DNA from: Streptomyces blattellae
GTDB taxonomy: Bacteria; Actinomycetota; Actinomycetes; Streptomycetales; Streptomycetaceae
NCBI RefSeq assembly: GCF_009709555.1
Contig: NZ_WJBG01000130.1
Coordinates: forward strand, 90,676 to 154,675
Length of the DNA: 64,000 bases
Direction: 5' to 3'
Position 1 is the first letter of the stretch, and each line of letters opens with the position of its first letter. The position numbers and the translations under genes were made by a program. Of the stretch, positions 1-8,338 are shown piece after piece. The notes below the pieces were generated by a model. It searched no databases, was not told the DNA's origin, and was given only the letters and a program-made list of their open reading frames with translations.

Positions 1-568
1 CGGGGCTTCGCCAAGCCCGTACGACGTCGAGCGTGCACCCGCGCGCCTCGGCCTCGCGGAAGGCGAACCGCACCGCCGAACCCGCGATCGCGGGTTCGGC
101 CGCGCCGAGCAGGATCCGATCATGGGTACCCGCAAGGCCGGCCGTCGCGCCGCGGACCACGATGACCGGTCCGTGCGCGCGGGCCGCCACGGTCAAGCCG
201 ACCGAGCCGAGAAGCAGGCCCGCGAGTTCGCCACGGCCCCGTGATCCCGTCACCACGGCGAAGGCGTGGTGGGCCTCGCTCAGGAGCGCGTCCGCCGCCT
301 CCTCGTCAAGCACGTCGACGGAGACCTTCACATCGGGGTTGCGCCGTCGGGCGCACTCGGCCGCGGTGGTGACGACGTGCTCCGCGATCTGCTGCTCGGA
401 CGGGCTTCCCGGGCTGTCGGACGGCACGGCGCCTTCGTAGCGCTCCCACAGGGACGCGTACACCAGGCGTAGCGACAGACCGTGGCGGGCCGCCTCGTCC
501 ACGGCCCAGTCGACCGCGCGGAGGCTCGGCTCCGATCCGTCGACACCCACGACCAGAGGCAGCTCCAT
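1..568 (-). CDS. Universal stress protein, two UspA domains, truncated by window edge
   Basis: Reading leftward from ATG at 568, the protein opens MELPLVVGVDGSEPSLRAVD, a typical UspA N-terminus, and holds the ATP-binding-type stretch VVTGSRGRGELAGLLLGS followed by LTVAARAHGPVIVVRG at the end of the first domain. A second domain begins (FAFREAEARGC) and runs off the window start without a stop. It is strikingly like the USP at 41462-42337 in sequence and layout, so the two are probably duplicates. USPs of this tandem kind bind nucleotides in the cytoplasm and are induced in dormancy or hypoxia; the precise role is unknown. An upstream AAAGGCGG can serve as ribosome site, and a dormancy-type palindrome lies about 85 bp upstream of the start. 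Confidence 0.9.
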   Translation of the reverse strand, partial: MELPLVVGVDGSEPSLRAVDWAVDEAARHGLSLRLVYASLWERYEGAVPSDSPGSPSEQQIAEHVVTTAAECARRRNPDVKVSVDVLDEEAADALLSEAHHAFAVVTGSRGRGELAGLLLGSVGLTVAARAHGPVIVVRGATAGLAGTHDRILLGAAEPAIAGSAVRFAFREAEARGCTLDVVRAWRSP

Positions 569-653
569 CGGCACCCACCGCCTTTCGTCGGGCTGCAGCG
601 TCGTGCAGCGCGGGCTCCCATCCACCGTCGCACGGAACGCGGTGCGGAAGCAG

Positions 654-667
654 GGGTCGGTCGGCCC
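654..667. promoter_or_regulatory. DevR/OsdR-like palindrome GGGTCGGTCGGCCC
   Basis: The site matches GGGNCNNNNGNCCC and lies upstream of the leftward USP that starts at 568. A second half-matching copy, GGGACGTTCGGCGT, follows at 674-687. Recognition is inferred from the repeated occurrence of the motif in front of dormancy genes across the window. Confidence 0.5.
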
Positions 668-741
668 TTCCGTGGGACGTTCGGCGTTGGCCGACGCGCG
701 CCGGACGGCAGCGGTGAGGCGGTGTGCAGGACCGGGCATGA

Positions 742-981
742 TTGAGGAGGGAACCCATCGTTCCTCTCATCCTGATCGGTGCGGCTGTACTGTGCGCCGG
801 CATGGTGTACGGCTACAGCTCCTTCGTCGCCGGCTTCGTTCTGATGGCCGCCGGCGTTCTCGGTCTCATCGCCTTCATGGCCACACCCGCCATGGTCCGC
901 CGGCCCGGTGAGCGGGAGGTCGTCATCGACGAGAGGCACTACATCCGCGATCACGACTACCACCGGTACCACCGTCCGTGA
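742..981 (+). CDS. Small two-helix membrane protein, unknown function
   Basis: About 79 residues with two hydrophobic helices ([20 protein letters not shown] and [16 protein letters not shown]) and a short basic/acidic tail rich in His and Tyr ([17 protein letters not shown]). The only in-frame start that covers the whole hydrophobic region is TTG at 742, which sits inside an AGGAGG-like stretch, so the true start may lie a few codons downstream. It resembles short membrane proteins often found beside stress genes in actinobacteria; I assign no function. It is followed 28 bp later by a DUF4389 membrane protein in the same direction. Confidence 0.6.
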   Translation: MRREPIVPLILIGAAVLCAGMVYGYSSFVAGFVLMAAGVLGLIAFMATPAMVRRPGEREVVIDERHYIRDHDYHRYHRP

Positions 982-1009
982 TCGCCCACTGGTTCGAAGG
1001 TATCGATCC

Positions 1010-1666
1010 ATGGCTACGGAAGCATTCCGCCCGGTCCACCCCGCCCGGCTGACCGCGACCCTCGACCCACAGCTGTCGCGCTGGCTGTGGCTGGTGAAGT
1101 GGCTGCTCGCCCTCCCCCACTACATCGTCCTCGCCTTCCTGTGGGTGGCGTTCGTCCTGGTGAGCGTGGTGGCGTTCTTCGCCGTGCTCTTCACCGGCCG
1201 CTACCCGCGGGCGCTGTTCGACTTCAATACCGGTGTAGTGCGCTGGAACTGGCGTGTGGCGTACTACGCGTACGGCGCTCTGGGCACCGACCGCTACCCG
1301 CCGTTCACCCTCGCCGACGTCCCCGGCTATCCGGCCCACTGGGACGTGGCCTACCCCGAGCAACTGTCCCGGGGGCTGGTGCTGGTGAAGTGGTGGCTGC
1401 TGGCCATCCCGCACTACCTGGTGCTGGGCCTCATCCTGGGCGGCTGGCGGGTGGTCTGGGCCTCCACCGGCCTGATCGGGCTGCTGACGCTGTTCGCGGG
1501 CATCGCGCTGGCCTTCACCGGCCGCTACCCGCGCGGCATCTTCGACCTCGTGATCGGGCTCAACCGCTGGGCCCTGCGCGTGGCCGCGTACGCCGCCCTC
1601 CTGACCGATGTCTATCCGCCGTTCCGGCTCGACCAGGGCGGCACGGAGCCGGAGTCACTGCCGTGA
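1010..1666 (+). CDS. DUF4389 family membrane protein
   Basis: A 218-residue protein with an internal duplication. Each half has an R/LVLVKW-LLA(L/I)PHY motif followed by a hydrophobic helix and a FTGRYPR(A/G)(L/I)FD motif, and each ends near a YPPF motif ([18 protein letters not shown]). These repeats are characteristic of DUF4389, a family of integral membrane proteins of unknown function common in actinobacteria. The start is ATG 1010, preceded by GAAGG; the longer frame from 908 has no membrane character and overlaps the previous gene. Probably forms a small unit with the membrane protein before it. Confidence 0.85.
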   Translation: MATEAFRPVHPARLTATLDPQLSRWLWLVKWLLALPHYIVLAFLWVAFVLVSVVAFFAVLFTGRYPRALFDFNTGVVRWNWRVAYYAYGALGTDRYPPFTLADVPGYPAHWDVAYPEQLSRGLVLVKWWLLAIPHYLVLGLILGGWRVVWASTGLIGLLTLFAGIALAFTGRYPRGIFDLVIGLNRWALRVAAYAALLTDVYPPFRLDQGGTEPESLP

Positions 1667-1694
1667 TCACCGCATCGGTCTCCACCGTTGCTGT

Positions 1695-1991
1695 TCATGC
1701 ACGGCCTGATCCATGGACGGACGTCCGGTGGTCCTTGGTCTCGAAACGGTCCGGAGCAGGTGTCGGCCGCGTCGGCGGCCTGTGCCCACGGCGGTTGAGC
1801 CAACGCAGCGCGAGCGCGTCGAACAGCATGGTCAAGGCGAACGTCACCCCCATCGCCACGAACAGGAGCAGCACGAACCGCTCCCAGAACTCCGGTGTGA
1901 GACTGGTACCCACGATCCTCGCCCCCTCGGACCGGCGTCGTTCCCTCTCACTTTCAGCCAACTCCGTTACGGCCGGGGCCACATGAGCCAT
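1695..1991 (-). CDS. Small single-helix membrane protein, hypothetical
   Basis: A 98-residue frame starting at ATG 1991 ([18 protein letters not shown]) with a charged N-terminus, one hydrophobic segment ([19 protein letters not shown]) near residues 40-58, and a basic proline-rich tail. No family is recognised. It lies immediately downstream of a decayed beta-CASP gene in the same direction and converges with the DUF4389 gene. It could be a real small protein or part of the neighbouring decay, although the amphipathic-then-hydrophobic pattern looks coding. Confidence 0.5.
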   Translation of the reverse strand: MAHVAPAVTELAESERERRRSEGARIVGTSLTPEFWERFVLLLFVAMGVTFALTMLFDALALRWLNRRGHRPPTRPTPAPDRFETKDHRTSVHGSGRA

Positions 1992-2444
1992 GCGGCCCGA
2001 AAGCAGGGCCGGGGCGTCCCTTGCCGCGGACGCCGTCCGCCAGCGCACCAGGTACGCGGCTCGGCGGTGCCGGCGACGGTGACCTCGGGACGCAGTTCGG
2101 GCGGCCCAGCCAGGACGGCGTCCCGGTGGACGTCGAGGGCGGCCGGCGCCATCGGGCTGTCGACGTACACCGGTACCGCTGCGGGGAGCCGTCCCGAAAC
2201 GGCGCAGTTCGGCGAACTCGTGCAGAACGACCTCGGTGCGCACCGGTTGCCGTAGGCCGACTCCATCAGCAGCACGTCCGCCCCGGAGAACGGCTCCGGC
2301 GGGCGCGACAGCGGATGACCCGGCGGCCGAGGTCGCCGCTGACGGCCAGGGTGCGGCCGTTCTCCGGGGTGAGCCGGGTCGGGCGGCGACGTCGGTCGTC
2401 GTACAGGCTGGTACGGCGTCGAGGAGCGCAATCACCGTGGTCAT
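1992..2444 (-). pseudogene. Remnant of metallo-beta-lactamase/beta-CASP (RNA-specificity type) protein
   Basis: Pieces of one protein family occur in order but in different leftward frames: [14 protein letters not shown], then [16 protein letters not shown], then [15 protein letters not shown], then [22 protein letters not shown]. In intact beta-CASP metallo-hydrolases these are the SGDLGR, ADVLLVESTYGNR, helical FAEL and YVDSPMA segments. The metal-binding HXHXDH region and large parts of the family's roughly 450 residues are missing, so the gene is broken by deletions and frameshifts. Proteins of this type are common in Streptomyces dormancy clusters. A perfect GGGCCGATCGGCCC site survives just upstream at 2467. 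Confidence 0.6.
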
Positions 2445-2466
2445 GAAGCCGGCCTCCCCGAGGTGG

Positions 2467-2480
2467 GGGCCGATCGGCCC
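2467..2480. promoter_or_regulatory. DevR/OsdR-like palindrome GGGCCGATCGGCCC
   Basis: A perfect 14-bp palindrome 23 bp upstream of the decayed beta-CASP gene. The 313-bp stretch between it and the next copy at 2794 shows no convincing gene in any frame. Confidence 0.6.
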
Positions 2481-2793
2481 TGGTGGCTCCGCGGTTCGTG
2501 TGGTGTGCTGGAGGTGACGGAAAGGGACCCGACGCCAGACGCGGGGAAGCGGCATCGAGCCGCGCACCGCGCAATCAGGATCCGCGAGAAGTGGATAGGG
2601 CCCTTTCCGCCCTTTCATGCCGCATCCCCGCCGGACGGCCTCCTCGTCCGCCGCCTGCTCCTGCACCCTGCGGGGCCTGGGACCGCCGAGACATGGGCCG
2701 AAGCCCCGCGGAAGGAGCTGGATGTCCTCACCGGCGACGTCGGCCGCCAGGGACCGGAGCAAAGCCCCGATGCCGTCCGCCGCTCGCCGGAGA

Positions 2794-2807
2794 GGGCCGA
2801 ACGGCCC
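2794..2807. promoter_or_regulatory. DevR/OsdR-like palindrome GGGCCGAACGGCCC
   Basis: Six-base arms GGGCCG and CGGCCC around AA. It lies about 90 bp upstream of the OsmC-family gene starting at 2897, a position suited to an activator site. Confidence 0.6.
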
Positions 2808-2896
2808 CGTTCGCACCCAGTCGGCCCTCGATGCGCCGCGTCGTCTGCGTTCCACTGGAAAGAGGGAGCAGGAGACTCCGCCGAAGGAGGTCGGCC

Positions 2897-3349
2897 ATGA
2901 CGGACGCAGCGACAGAGACGATCACCGCAGGGCGGCAGCAGCAGGCCGGCGTGCATCAGGTGGACGTCGCCCACGTCAACGGTGACGCCTACGAGGTGGA
3001 TATCAGGGGCCACCGGGTCCTCGTCGACCAGCCCATGGAGGCGGGTGGGAGGGACACCGCGCCGACCCCTGTCGAGCTGTTCGCCGCGTCCTTGGCCACC
3101 TGCGTCGCGTTCTACGCGGGTCGCTACCTTCACCGCCACAAGCTGCCGCGCACCGGGCTGCGCGTCCGTACGGAGTTCACGATGGCCTTTGACCGCCCGG
3201 CACGCGTGGACACTGTGCGGATCGTGATCACCCCGCCGCCCGCGCTGTCCGCCCAGCGCCACGCGGCGATGCTCGCGGTCGCCTCGCACTGCACGATCCA
3301 CAACACTCTGCGCCGGCCACCCGAGGTGGACATCGAGCTGGAGACGTAA
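2897..3349 (+). CDS. OsmC/Ohr family peroxiredoxin-like protein
   Basis: A 150-residue protein. The start is ATG 2897, with a strong GAAGGAGG ribosome site at 2883-2890. The OsmC fold is indicated by TPVELFAASLATCVAFYAGRY, carrying the first conserved cysteine on the central helix, and AVASHCTIHNTL with the second cysteine. In the family these two thiols reduce organic hydroperoxides or related sulfur species in the cytoplasm. Length is normal. A dormancy-type palindrome upstream suggests it belongs to the hypoxia/stress set. It converges on the Hsp20 gene, with a hairpin between. Confidence 0.9.
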   Translation: MTDAATETITAGRQQQAGVHQVDVAHVNGDAYEVDIRGHRVLVDQPMEAGGRDTAPTPVELFAASLATCVAFYAGRYLHRHKLPRTGLRVRTEFTMAFDRPARVDTVRIVITPPPALSAQRHAAMLAVASHCTIHNTLRRPPEVDIELET

Positions 3350-3521
3350 CCCGCAGTCCCAGAAGCAGCTCTATGGGCCGCGTCGCGTTGATCAACAGTT
3401 GGTCGGCAGCGGTGGCGCCTCAACCGGCCAGGGGGATCTCGCACAGGCCGTACGGACCGCGGTGATCAACAAGTGCGCGGGCAGCACAGGCCCCAGGACC
3501 GGACGAGCACACGGACAGACG

Positions 3522-3559
3522 CGTGTGCGTGGCCGGGTGACCGGTCGGCCACGCACACG
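3522..3559. terminator. Bidirectional hairpin terminator
   Basis: Perfect 14-bp arms (3522-3535 CGTGTGCGTGGCCG and 3546-3559) flank a 10-nt loop. It lies between the convergent OsmC and Hsp20 genes, so it can serve both strands. No T-run follows, which is normal in Streptomyces. Confidence 0.7.
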
Positions 3560-3585
3560 TGGTGCGGCGCAGCGCGCAAGGGCGC

Positions 3586-4005
3586 TCAGACGTGCCGCAC
3601 GGGGATGGTCCTGCCCGCCTCCTTCTCGGGCACCGGAACCGTGATCGTCAGGACACCGTCCTTGTATTCCGCGGCCGCCTCGTCCCCCTTGGCCCCGGCC
3701 GGCAGCCGGACGGACCGGGTGAAGGTGCCGTAGCGGAACTCCGTGTGGTGCTTCTCCTTGGTCTCCTCGGTGCGCTCGGCCCGCAGCGTCAGCAGCCCCT
3801 CCGTGACGGTGACCTCGACGTCCTTGGCCGGGTCGATGCCCGGAAGCTCGGCCCGCAGCACGTACATCCCGTCCGTCAAACGCTCCTCGATGCGGATGCC
3901 GTAGATCCCCGGCGCGGTGCGGGGCACGGGGAACCCGCCCTCCACCCACCCGAACAGGTCGGGGAACGTCGGCCGGCCGGGCAGCCGCTCGATCATGCCG
4001 CTCAT
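3586..4005 (-). CDS. Hsp20/alpha-crystallin small heat-shock protein
   Basis: A 139-residue protein with a complete alpha-crystallin domain. YVLRAELPGIDPAKDVEVTVTEGLLTLRAER covers the first strands, HHTEFRYGTFTRSVRLPAGA the edge strand, and YKDGVLTITVPVPEKE the C-terminal strand. A possible anchoring motif near the C-terminus is TIPV. ATP-independent holdase chaperones of this type (Hsp16.3/Acr in M. tuberculosis) are hallmark dormancy proteins. The start is ATG 4005, with GAGGAGG just upstream; an in-frame ATG at 3996 is a less favoured alternative. A GGGCCGACCGGCCC site lies about 60 bp upstream. Confidence 0.93.
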   Translation of the reverse strand: MSGMIERLPGRPTFPDLFGWVEGGFPVPRTAPGIYGIRIEERLTDGMYVLRAELPGIDPAKDVEVTVTEGLLTLRAERTEETKEKHHTEFRYGTFTRSVRLPAGAKGDEAAAEYKDGVLTITVPVPEKEAGRTIPVRHV

Positions 4006-4063
4006 GTCACCCTCCTCTTCGTTCTTCCACGTCCAGCGTCGCGCGGCGAGGCAGGGAGAGCCT

Positions 4064-4077
4064 GGGCCGACCGGCCC
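4064..4077. promoter_or_regulatory. DevR/OsdR-like palindrome GGGCCGACCGGCCC
   Basis: A near-perfect palindrome about 60 bp upstream of the leftward Hsp20 gene. A weaker GGGCCCGACCGTCC-type copy follows around 4084-4097. Confidence 0.6.
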
Positions 4078-4138
4078 CGTGGCGGGCCCGACCGTCCTAT
4101 TGGCCGTCCGGCCGCCTCGTCGTCGAGGTGAATCGGGG

Positions 4139-5143
4139 TCACCGCCTGACGTTCAGGGGCACGGTGTCCTCGATCACGGCACGGCCGTCCGCGGGAGACT
4201 CCCAGTACGCCGTCAGCGTGCCGGGACCCGAGCGGGTCGCCTTGTAGGGGATCGTCACGTCGAACGTGCCGCGCGTCCCGGTACCCGACGTCGCCGTGAC
4301 GTACGGGTTGGCCACGGTGCGCCCGGCGGCGTCGGTGATCTTCAGGCGGAGGGTCGCCTCGAAGGTGTTGGCGCTCCCCCACACCCGCACCGGTGTGCGG
4401 ATCGTGTCGCCGATCAGCGGCGACTCGACGAGGACGAGGGGGGCGAGGTCCTCGAAGTCGGCCCGGCCCACGGGCTCGTTGAGGACGATGCCCTCACCGC
4501 CGAAGGCCGTCACCGGCTTGCCGTCCAGTTCGAACCGCACCTTCTCGATGGTGGGGAAGCGGGTCGCGGTGAACACCACCTGGGCGAGCCGGGCCCGCAT
4601 CGACAGGCTCCCGCCGCCGTCGTCGTACCGGCCGGAGAGGTCCACCGTGGCCACGCGGCGGTTCACCACGACCGAATTCAGCGTCGTGCCTGAGGGAATG
4701 GCCGTGGTGCGGCCATGGCCGCCTTCGTATCGGCTGGGCCCGGCCAGCAGGGCGCGCAGCGCACCAGCGGCCGTGGTGGGCGCGGTCACCGTGCGCGGGG
4801 CGGGCGAGATCTTCTCCCCGTGCAGGAAGTACACCGACGCGCGCACCTGACGTGGTCCGCCACTGGGAGTGGTCGACTTCGTCGACGGGGCGGCGGTGCC
4901 TGGTGTGGTGATCCCGTCCCGGCCGGGTGCCGCGGGGCTCCCGGCCGTGCCGCCGCTGGTGCCGTCGGTGCTCGACGTGCCCGGCCGGGCGGTTCCGGGT
5001 GAGCTGCCCGGGGCGGCGGTGCCGTTGCCGGCCTCGCTGCCGCACGCGGTAGCCGCGGATGACACGAGCAGGACGGCAGTGGCCAGGACGATCGGTGGAC
5101 GCAGGCGGTGGGACGTACGACTGGTGGAGATCTCGGTACTCAT
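4139..5143 (-). CDS. GerMN-domain lipoprotein with Gmad2 domain
   Basis: A 334-residue secreted lipoprotein. The N-terminus (about residues 1-37) is a signal peptide ending in a lipobox-like SSAATAC, with lipidation expected on that Cys. It is followed by about 70 residues of Gly/Ser/Thr/Pro-rich linker. A GerMN (sporulation/germination) domain spans roughly VRASVYFLHGEKISPAPRTV to FPTIEKVRFELDGK, and a C-terminal immunoglobulin-like Gmad2 domain (LVLVESPLIGDTIRTPVRVW to DTVPLNVRR) completes the protein. Such proteins sit on the outer face of the membrane; in actinobacteria the function is not established. The start chosen is ATG 5143 with GGAGG upstream. The gene is divergent from the ABC ATPase gene. 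Confidence 0.85.
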   Translation of the reverse strand: MSTEISTSRTSHRLRPPIVLATAVLLVSSAATACGSEAGNGTAAPGSSPGTARPGTSSTDGTSGGTAGSPAAPGRDGITTPGTAAPSTKSTTPSGGPRQVRASVYFLHGEKISPAPRTVTAPTTAAGALRALLAGPSRYEGGHGRTTAIPSGTTLNSVVVNRRVATVDLSGRYDDGGGSLSMRARLAQVVFTATRFPTIEKVRFELDGKPVTAFGGEGIVLNEPVGRADFEDLAPLVLVESPLIGDTIRTPVRVWGSANTFEATLRLKITDAAGRTVANPYVTATSGTGTRGTFDVTIPYKATRSGPGTLTAYWESPADGRAVIEDTVPLNVRR

Positions 5144-5195
5144 GGCGGCCTCCTCCGACGATCCCAGGCCACACCTCCGGCAAGGCCGGCCCAAA

Positions 5196-5346
5196 GTGCC
5201 TTACGGCCCTGCGGGGAGGGCCATACGGCACCGTTTCGGGTCGCTCGGAGGGTGGATGACGCTCCGTCAGGTGCGCTGGACGCGGCCGGTGCCGACGGAC
5301 CCGTCCTTGCCGCCCCGGAAGCAGCTCGCCCCGGGCCGACCGGACC
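5196..5346. promoter_or_regulatory. Divergent control region with degenerate DevR/OsdR-like sites
   Basis: Two imperfect copies in opposite orientation (GTGCCTTACGGCCC at 5196-5209 and GGGCCATACGGCAC at 5218-5231) and a third, GGGCCGACCGGACC, at 5333-5346 lie between the leftward lipoprotein gene and the rightward ABC ATPase gene. Confidence 0.4.
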
Positions 5347-5513
5347 GGCGGCAGGGACGTCCGGTCCCTGCCCGCCTTCGCGGGACCGTTCGACGCTGGA
5401 GTCGTAGCAACTGCCCTGCCGTAACACCACGTTCGGGCCGCGGTACGCCCGCCTTTCGCCGCGCTCCCGCAGGCCCGCCGCACGCCCGAGGGGCATTCGG
5501 GGAGGGAAAAGTC

Positions 5514-6632
5514 ATGGCGTCGGTCACCTTCGACAAAGCAACGCGGTGCTTCGCGAACATGGACCACCCGGCCGTCTGCGAGCTCGATCTGGAGATCGCG
5601 GACGGCGAGTTCATGGTCCTGGTCGGCCCGTCCGGCTGCGGAAAGTCGACCAGTCTGCGGATGCTCGCCGGTCTGGAGGACGTCGACTCGGGGACGATCC
5701 GGATCGGCGACCGGGATGTGACCCATCTGCCGCCCAAGGACCGCGACATCGCGATGGTGTTCCAGAACTACGCCCTCTATCCGCACATGACGGCGGCGGA
5801 CAATATGGGCTTCGCACTCAAGATCGCCAAGATGCGCAAGGAGGAGGCACGCCGACGCGTGGCGGAGGCCGCCGGCATCCTCGGGCTGGACGACTACCTC
5901 GACCGCAAGCCCAAGTCGCTCTCCGGCGGACAGCGCCAGCGGGTGGCGATGGGACGCGCCATCGTCCGGGAGCCCCAGGTGTTCCTGATGGACGAGCCGC
6001 TGTCGAATCTGGACGCCAAGCTGCGGGTGCAGACCCGTACCCAGATCGCGTCGCTCCAACGGCGTCTCGGCACGACCACGGTGTACGTCACCCATGACCA
6101 GGTCGAGGCGCTGACCATGGGCGATCGTGTGGCCGTGATGAAGGACGGTGTGCTGCAGCAAGTGGGGACGCCGAAGGAGGTGTTCGCTCGTCCCGCCAAC
6201 GCTTTCGTCGGCGGGTTCATCGGCTCCCCGGCGATGAACCTCTTCCGTCTCGCGCTCACCGCCGACGGCACGGAACTGGGCGGGCTGGTCCTGCCCATGC
6301 CCCGAGCGGCCCTGCAGGCGGCCCACGCCGAAGGCGCCGCGGAGGTCACCGTCGGTATCCGCCCCGAGCAGTTCGGCGTCCTCTCCACCGGAGACCTGCA
6401 GACGCCGGGGCTGGAGGTCGTGATCGACACCGTCGAGGACACCGGTGCCGTGACCTATCTGCACACCACCGCCAAAGTGGGCCAGGAACTCGCGCAGGTC
6501 GTTGTCCGGGCCCCGGGGCGCGGGACGTACGGCAAGGGCAAGCACCTGCGCATCGCACCGCGTGCGGAGGGCGTCCATCTGTTCTCGGCGACGACCGGTC
6601 TTCGCCTGCCTGCGGCGGAGGCACCGGCCTGA
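5514..6632 (+). CDS. Sugar-type ABC transporter ATPase (MsiK/UgpC family)
   Basis: A 372-residue cytoplasmic ATPase. It shows Walker A GPSGCGKST (about residues 39-47), Q-loop MVFQNYALYPHM, signature LSGGQRQR, Walker B VFLMDEPLSNLD and the switch His in YVTHDQVEA, followed by the C-terminal TOBE/MalK-type regulatory domain (VTVGIRPEQFGVL and beyond). In Streptomyces, MsiK energises several sugar importers encoded elsewhere; no permease or binding protein lies nearby, so this protein may likewise act in trans, which is inference. The start is ATG 5514, preceded by GGAGGG. Full length for the family. Confidence 0.93.
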   Translation: MASVTFDKATRCFANMDHPAVCELDLEIADGEFMVLVGPSGCGKSTSLRMLAGLEDVDSGTIRIGDRDVTHLPPKDRDIAMVFQNYALYPHMTAADNMGFALKIAKMRKEEARRRVAEAAGILGLDDYLDRKPKSLSGGQRQRVAMGRAIVREPQVFLMDEPLSNLDAKLRVQTRTQIASLQRRLGTTTVYVTHDQVEALTMGDRVAVMKDGVLQQVGTPKEVFARPANAFVGGFIGSPAMNLFRLALTADGTELGGLVLPMPRAALQAAHAEGAAEVTVGIRPEQFGVLSTGDLQTPGLEVVIDTVEDTGAVTYLHTTAKVGQELAQVVVRAPGRGTYGKGKHLRIAPRAEGVHLFSATTGLRLPAAEAPA

Positions 6633-6710
6633 ACCGGCGCCGCGCGCGATCGCTCGGAGCGGGACCCACCGCTCGGCCGCCAGGGGCCTTCGGCGCCGAC
6701 TCGGGGGGCG

Positions 6711-7030
6711 GTGAAGGCGTTCGGCCGGACCCGCGCCCTGGACGGGAGGACCCCGCCCGCGGCCACGGGTGAGGCACACGGCTTCCTCGGGCCCGACGGT
6801 GCGGGCAGGACCACGACCATCCGTGTCCTGCTCGGGCTGCCGCGCGCCGACGCGGGTGCGGTGCGGCTGCTGGGCGGCGATCCCCGGCGCGATGCCGTCA
6901 CCCCGCACCGGCGACCGTCCTACGGGCCGGGTGACGACAGCCTGTCACCGCACCGCTGCTGCTCGCGGCGCCCGCCGCCACACTGACGGTGGCGGGCCTG
7001 ACGGGGTTCCGACGGCGGGACGTCGGCTGA
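6711..7030 (+). pseudogene. Collapsed ABC-2 exporter: ATPase start joined to permease end
   Basis: From GTG 6711 the frame encodes the beginning of a drug-exporter-type ATPase ([12 protein letters not shown], then [25 protein letters not shown]) with a damaged Walker A, where GR replaces GK. Homology stops around 6945. In another frame, 6943-7030 encodes [20 protein letters not shown] followed by GFRRRDVG and a stop, which is the typical last transmembrane helix and C-terminus of the partner ABC-2 permease. About 1.5 kb of a two-gene exporter operon has evidently been deleted. No functional product is expected. Confidence 0.7.
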
Positions 7031-7170
7031 GCGCTCCGCCGGCCGTGTCGATGCGGCCCGCAGGGCCACGATGTGCCGTCGGTCCTCCGTGACACATCGC
7101 GGCCGGTCGCGCCCCTGCACGGCATGGCCGAACCGAAGCGGCCCCACCCGGCCTGCGACGGACGGCAAAG

Positions 7171-7184
7171 GGGCCGTTCGGCCC
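7171..7184. promoter_or_regulatory. DevR/OsdR-like palindrome GGGCCGTTCGGCCC
   Basis: One of the best copies in the window, about 105 bp upstream of the USP gene that starts at 7290. Confidence 0.65.
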
Positions 7185-7289
7185 GGGTGTGGGCCCCGTC
7201 GACCCTGCCGGGGCGGGTGCCTGCGCGGCGATCCTGGTACTGGAGGCCCCGTAGCAGAGGCCGGGGCACCAACCGGGGAGGTGTTGGCC

Positions 7290-8183
7290 GTGCTTCGCCC
7301 CGTAGTCGTAGGAGTGGATGGTTCACGTGAGAGCCTCGCCGCCGCCGACTGGGCGGCCCGGGAGGCCCTGAGGCGCGGCCTGCCGCTGCGCCTGGTGCAC
7401 GCCTGGGAAGGCGGCATGTCGCCCGACGAGTCGGAACTGCCCGAGCTGGGGGCACCACGCTACTGGGCACGGCGGATCCTGCGCGGCGCGCTGGACCGGC
7501 TCAACGAGCGCTATCCGCAGGTGTATCTGAGCGCCGAGCAGATCTCCCGGCCCGCCTCCGACGCCCTGGTCGCGGCGGGCGACGAGTCCGAGCTGCTGGT
7601 CCTGGGCAGCCGGGCGTTCAGCGGCTTCGGTGGGTTCATGGCCGGCTCGGTGGCGCTCATGACGGTCGCCCATGTGGCACGGCCCGTCGTGCTCGTACGG
7701 GCCGACCAGACCGTCGAGGACGAGCATGTGCCGGACCCGGAGGGCCGGCCGTCGGCCCGTACCCCGTACCGCGATGTCGTCGTCGGCGTGGACCCGGCGC
7801 AGTCGTGCGAGGACCTGCTGGCGTTCGCCTTCGAGAGCGCGACGCTGCGGGCCGCTCCGCTGCGGGTGGTGTACGCGTGGCAGCTGCCGTACGTTCCCCG
7901 TGCGCTGGAGGCCAAGGCCCGGGGCGAGGTGCGGGCGGCCGCCGAGCAGGCGCTGGCAGCCGTACTCGCGCCGTGGCGGGAGAAGTACCCCGCGGTCGAG
8001 GTCACGCCGCTGGCCGAGGAGGGACGTGCGGCGCAGCAGCTGCTCGACGCTACGAAGGACGCCGGCCTGCTGGCTGTCGGCCGCAAGATCCGCCCGGCCA
8101 GGATCGGCACGCACACCGGGCCGGTCGCGCACGCGGTGATGCACCACGTCCGGTGCCCGGTCGCGATCGTCCCGCACGAGTGA
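7290..8183 (+). CDS. Universal stress protein, tandem UspA domains
   Basis: A 297-residue protein of two UspA domains. Domain 1 opens VVVGVDGSRESLAAADWAAR and closes with ELLVLGSRAFSGFGGFMAGS; domain 2 opens DVVVGVDPAQSCEDLLAFAF and ends VGRKIRPARIGTHTGPVAHA. The G-x2-G-x9-G-(S/T) nucleotide-binding pattern is clear in the first domain and only partly kept in the second. The start is GTG 7290, nine bases after GGGGAG; GTG 7281 is an alternative. A perfect dormancy palindrome is upstream and a strong hairpin follows the stop. Confidence 0.93.
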   Translation: MLRPVVVGVDGSRESLAAADWAAREALRRGLPLRLVHAWEGGMSPDESELPELGAPRYWARRILRGALDRLNERYPQVYLSAEQISRPASDALVAAGDESELLVLGSRAFSGFGGFMAGSVALMTVAHVARPVVLVRADQTVEDEHVPDPEGRPSARTPYRDVVVGVDPAQSCEDLLAFAFESATLRAAPLRVVYAWQLPYVPRALEAKARGEVRAAAEQALAAVLAPWREKYPAVEVTPLAEEGRAAQQLLDATKDAGLLAVGRKIRPARIGTHTGPVAHAVMHHVRCPVAIVPHE

Positions 8184-8188
8184 GTCGT

Positions 8189-8228
8189 CCCTCCCGGTCC
8201 CGTCTCGCAGGGGGACGGACCGGGAGGG
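8189..8228 (+). terminator. Hairpin terminator after USP gene
   Basis: Arms CCCTCCCGGTCC (8189-8200) and GGACCGGGAGGG (8217-8228) form a perfect 12-bp stem with a 16-nt loop, starting 6 bp after the USP stop codon. Confidence 0.7.
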
Positions 8229-8263
8229 GCCGGTATCAGCTCATGCCCATCGGCCCTCCATCG

Positions 8264-8277
8264 GGGACGTCCGGCCC
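8264..8277. promoter_or_regulatory. DevR/OsdR-like site GGGACGTCCGGCCC
   Basis: Matches GGGNCNNNNGNCCC with a DosR-like GGGAC half-site. It lies 62 bp upstream of the 2-oxoacid oxidoreductase operon. A half-site (CATCGGCCC) precedes it at 8247-8255. Confidence 0.5.
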
Positions 8278-8338
8278 CTGAGGCCCAGGCCCGTCCCAGC
8301 GGTACGACGGGAGGAGCCCCGTAAGGGAGGAGGGTGCC

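Noticed and set aside
4494..6908. 804-codon leftward open frame
   Set aside because: It is antisense to the lipoprotein start region and the ABC ATPase, is Arg/Gly/Pro-rich without family motifs, and arises from high GC content.
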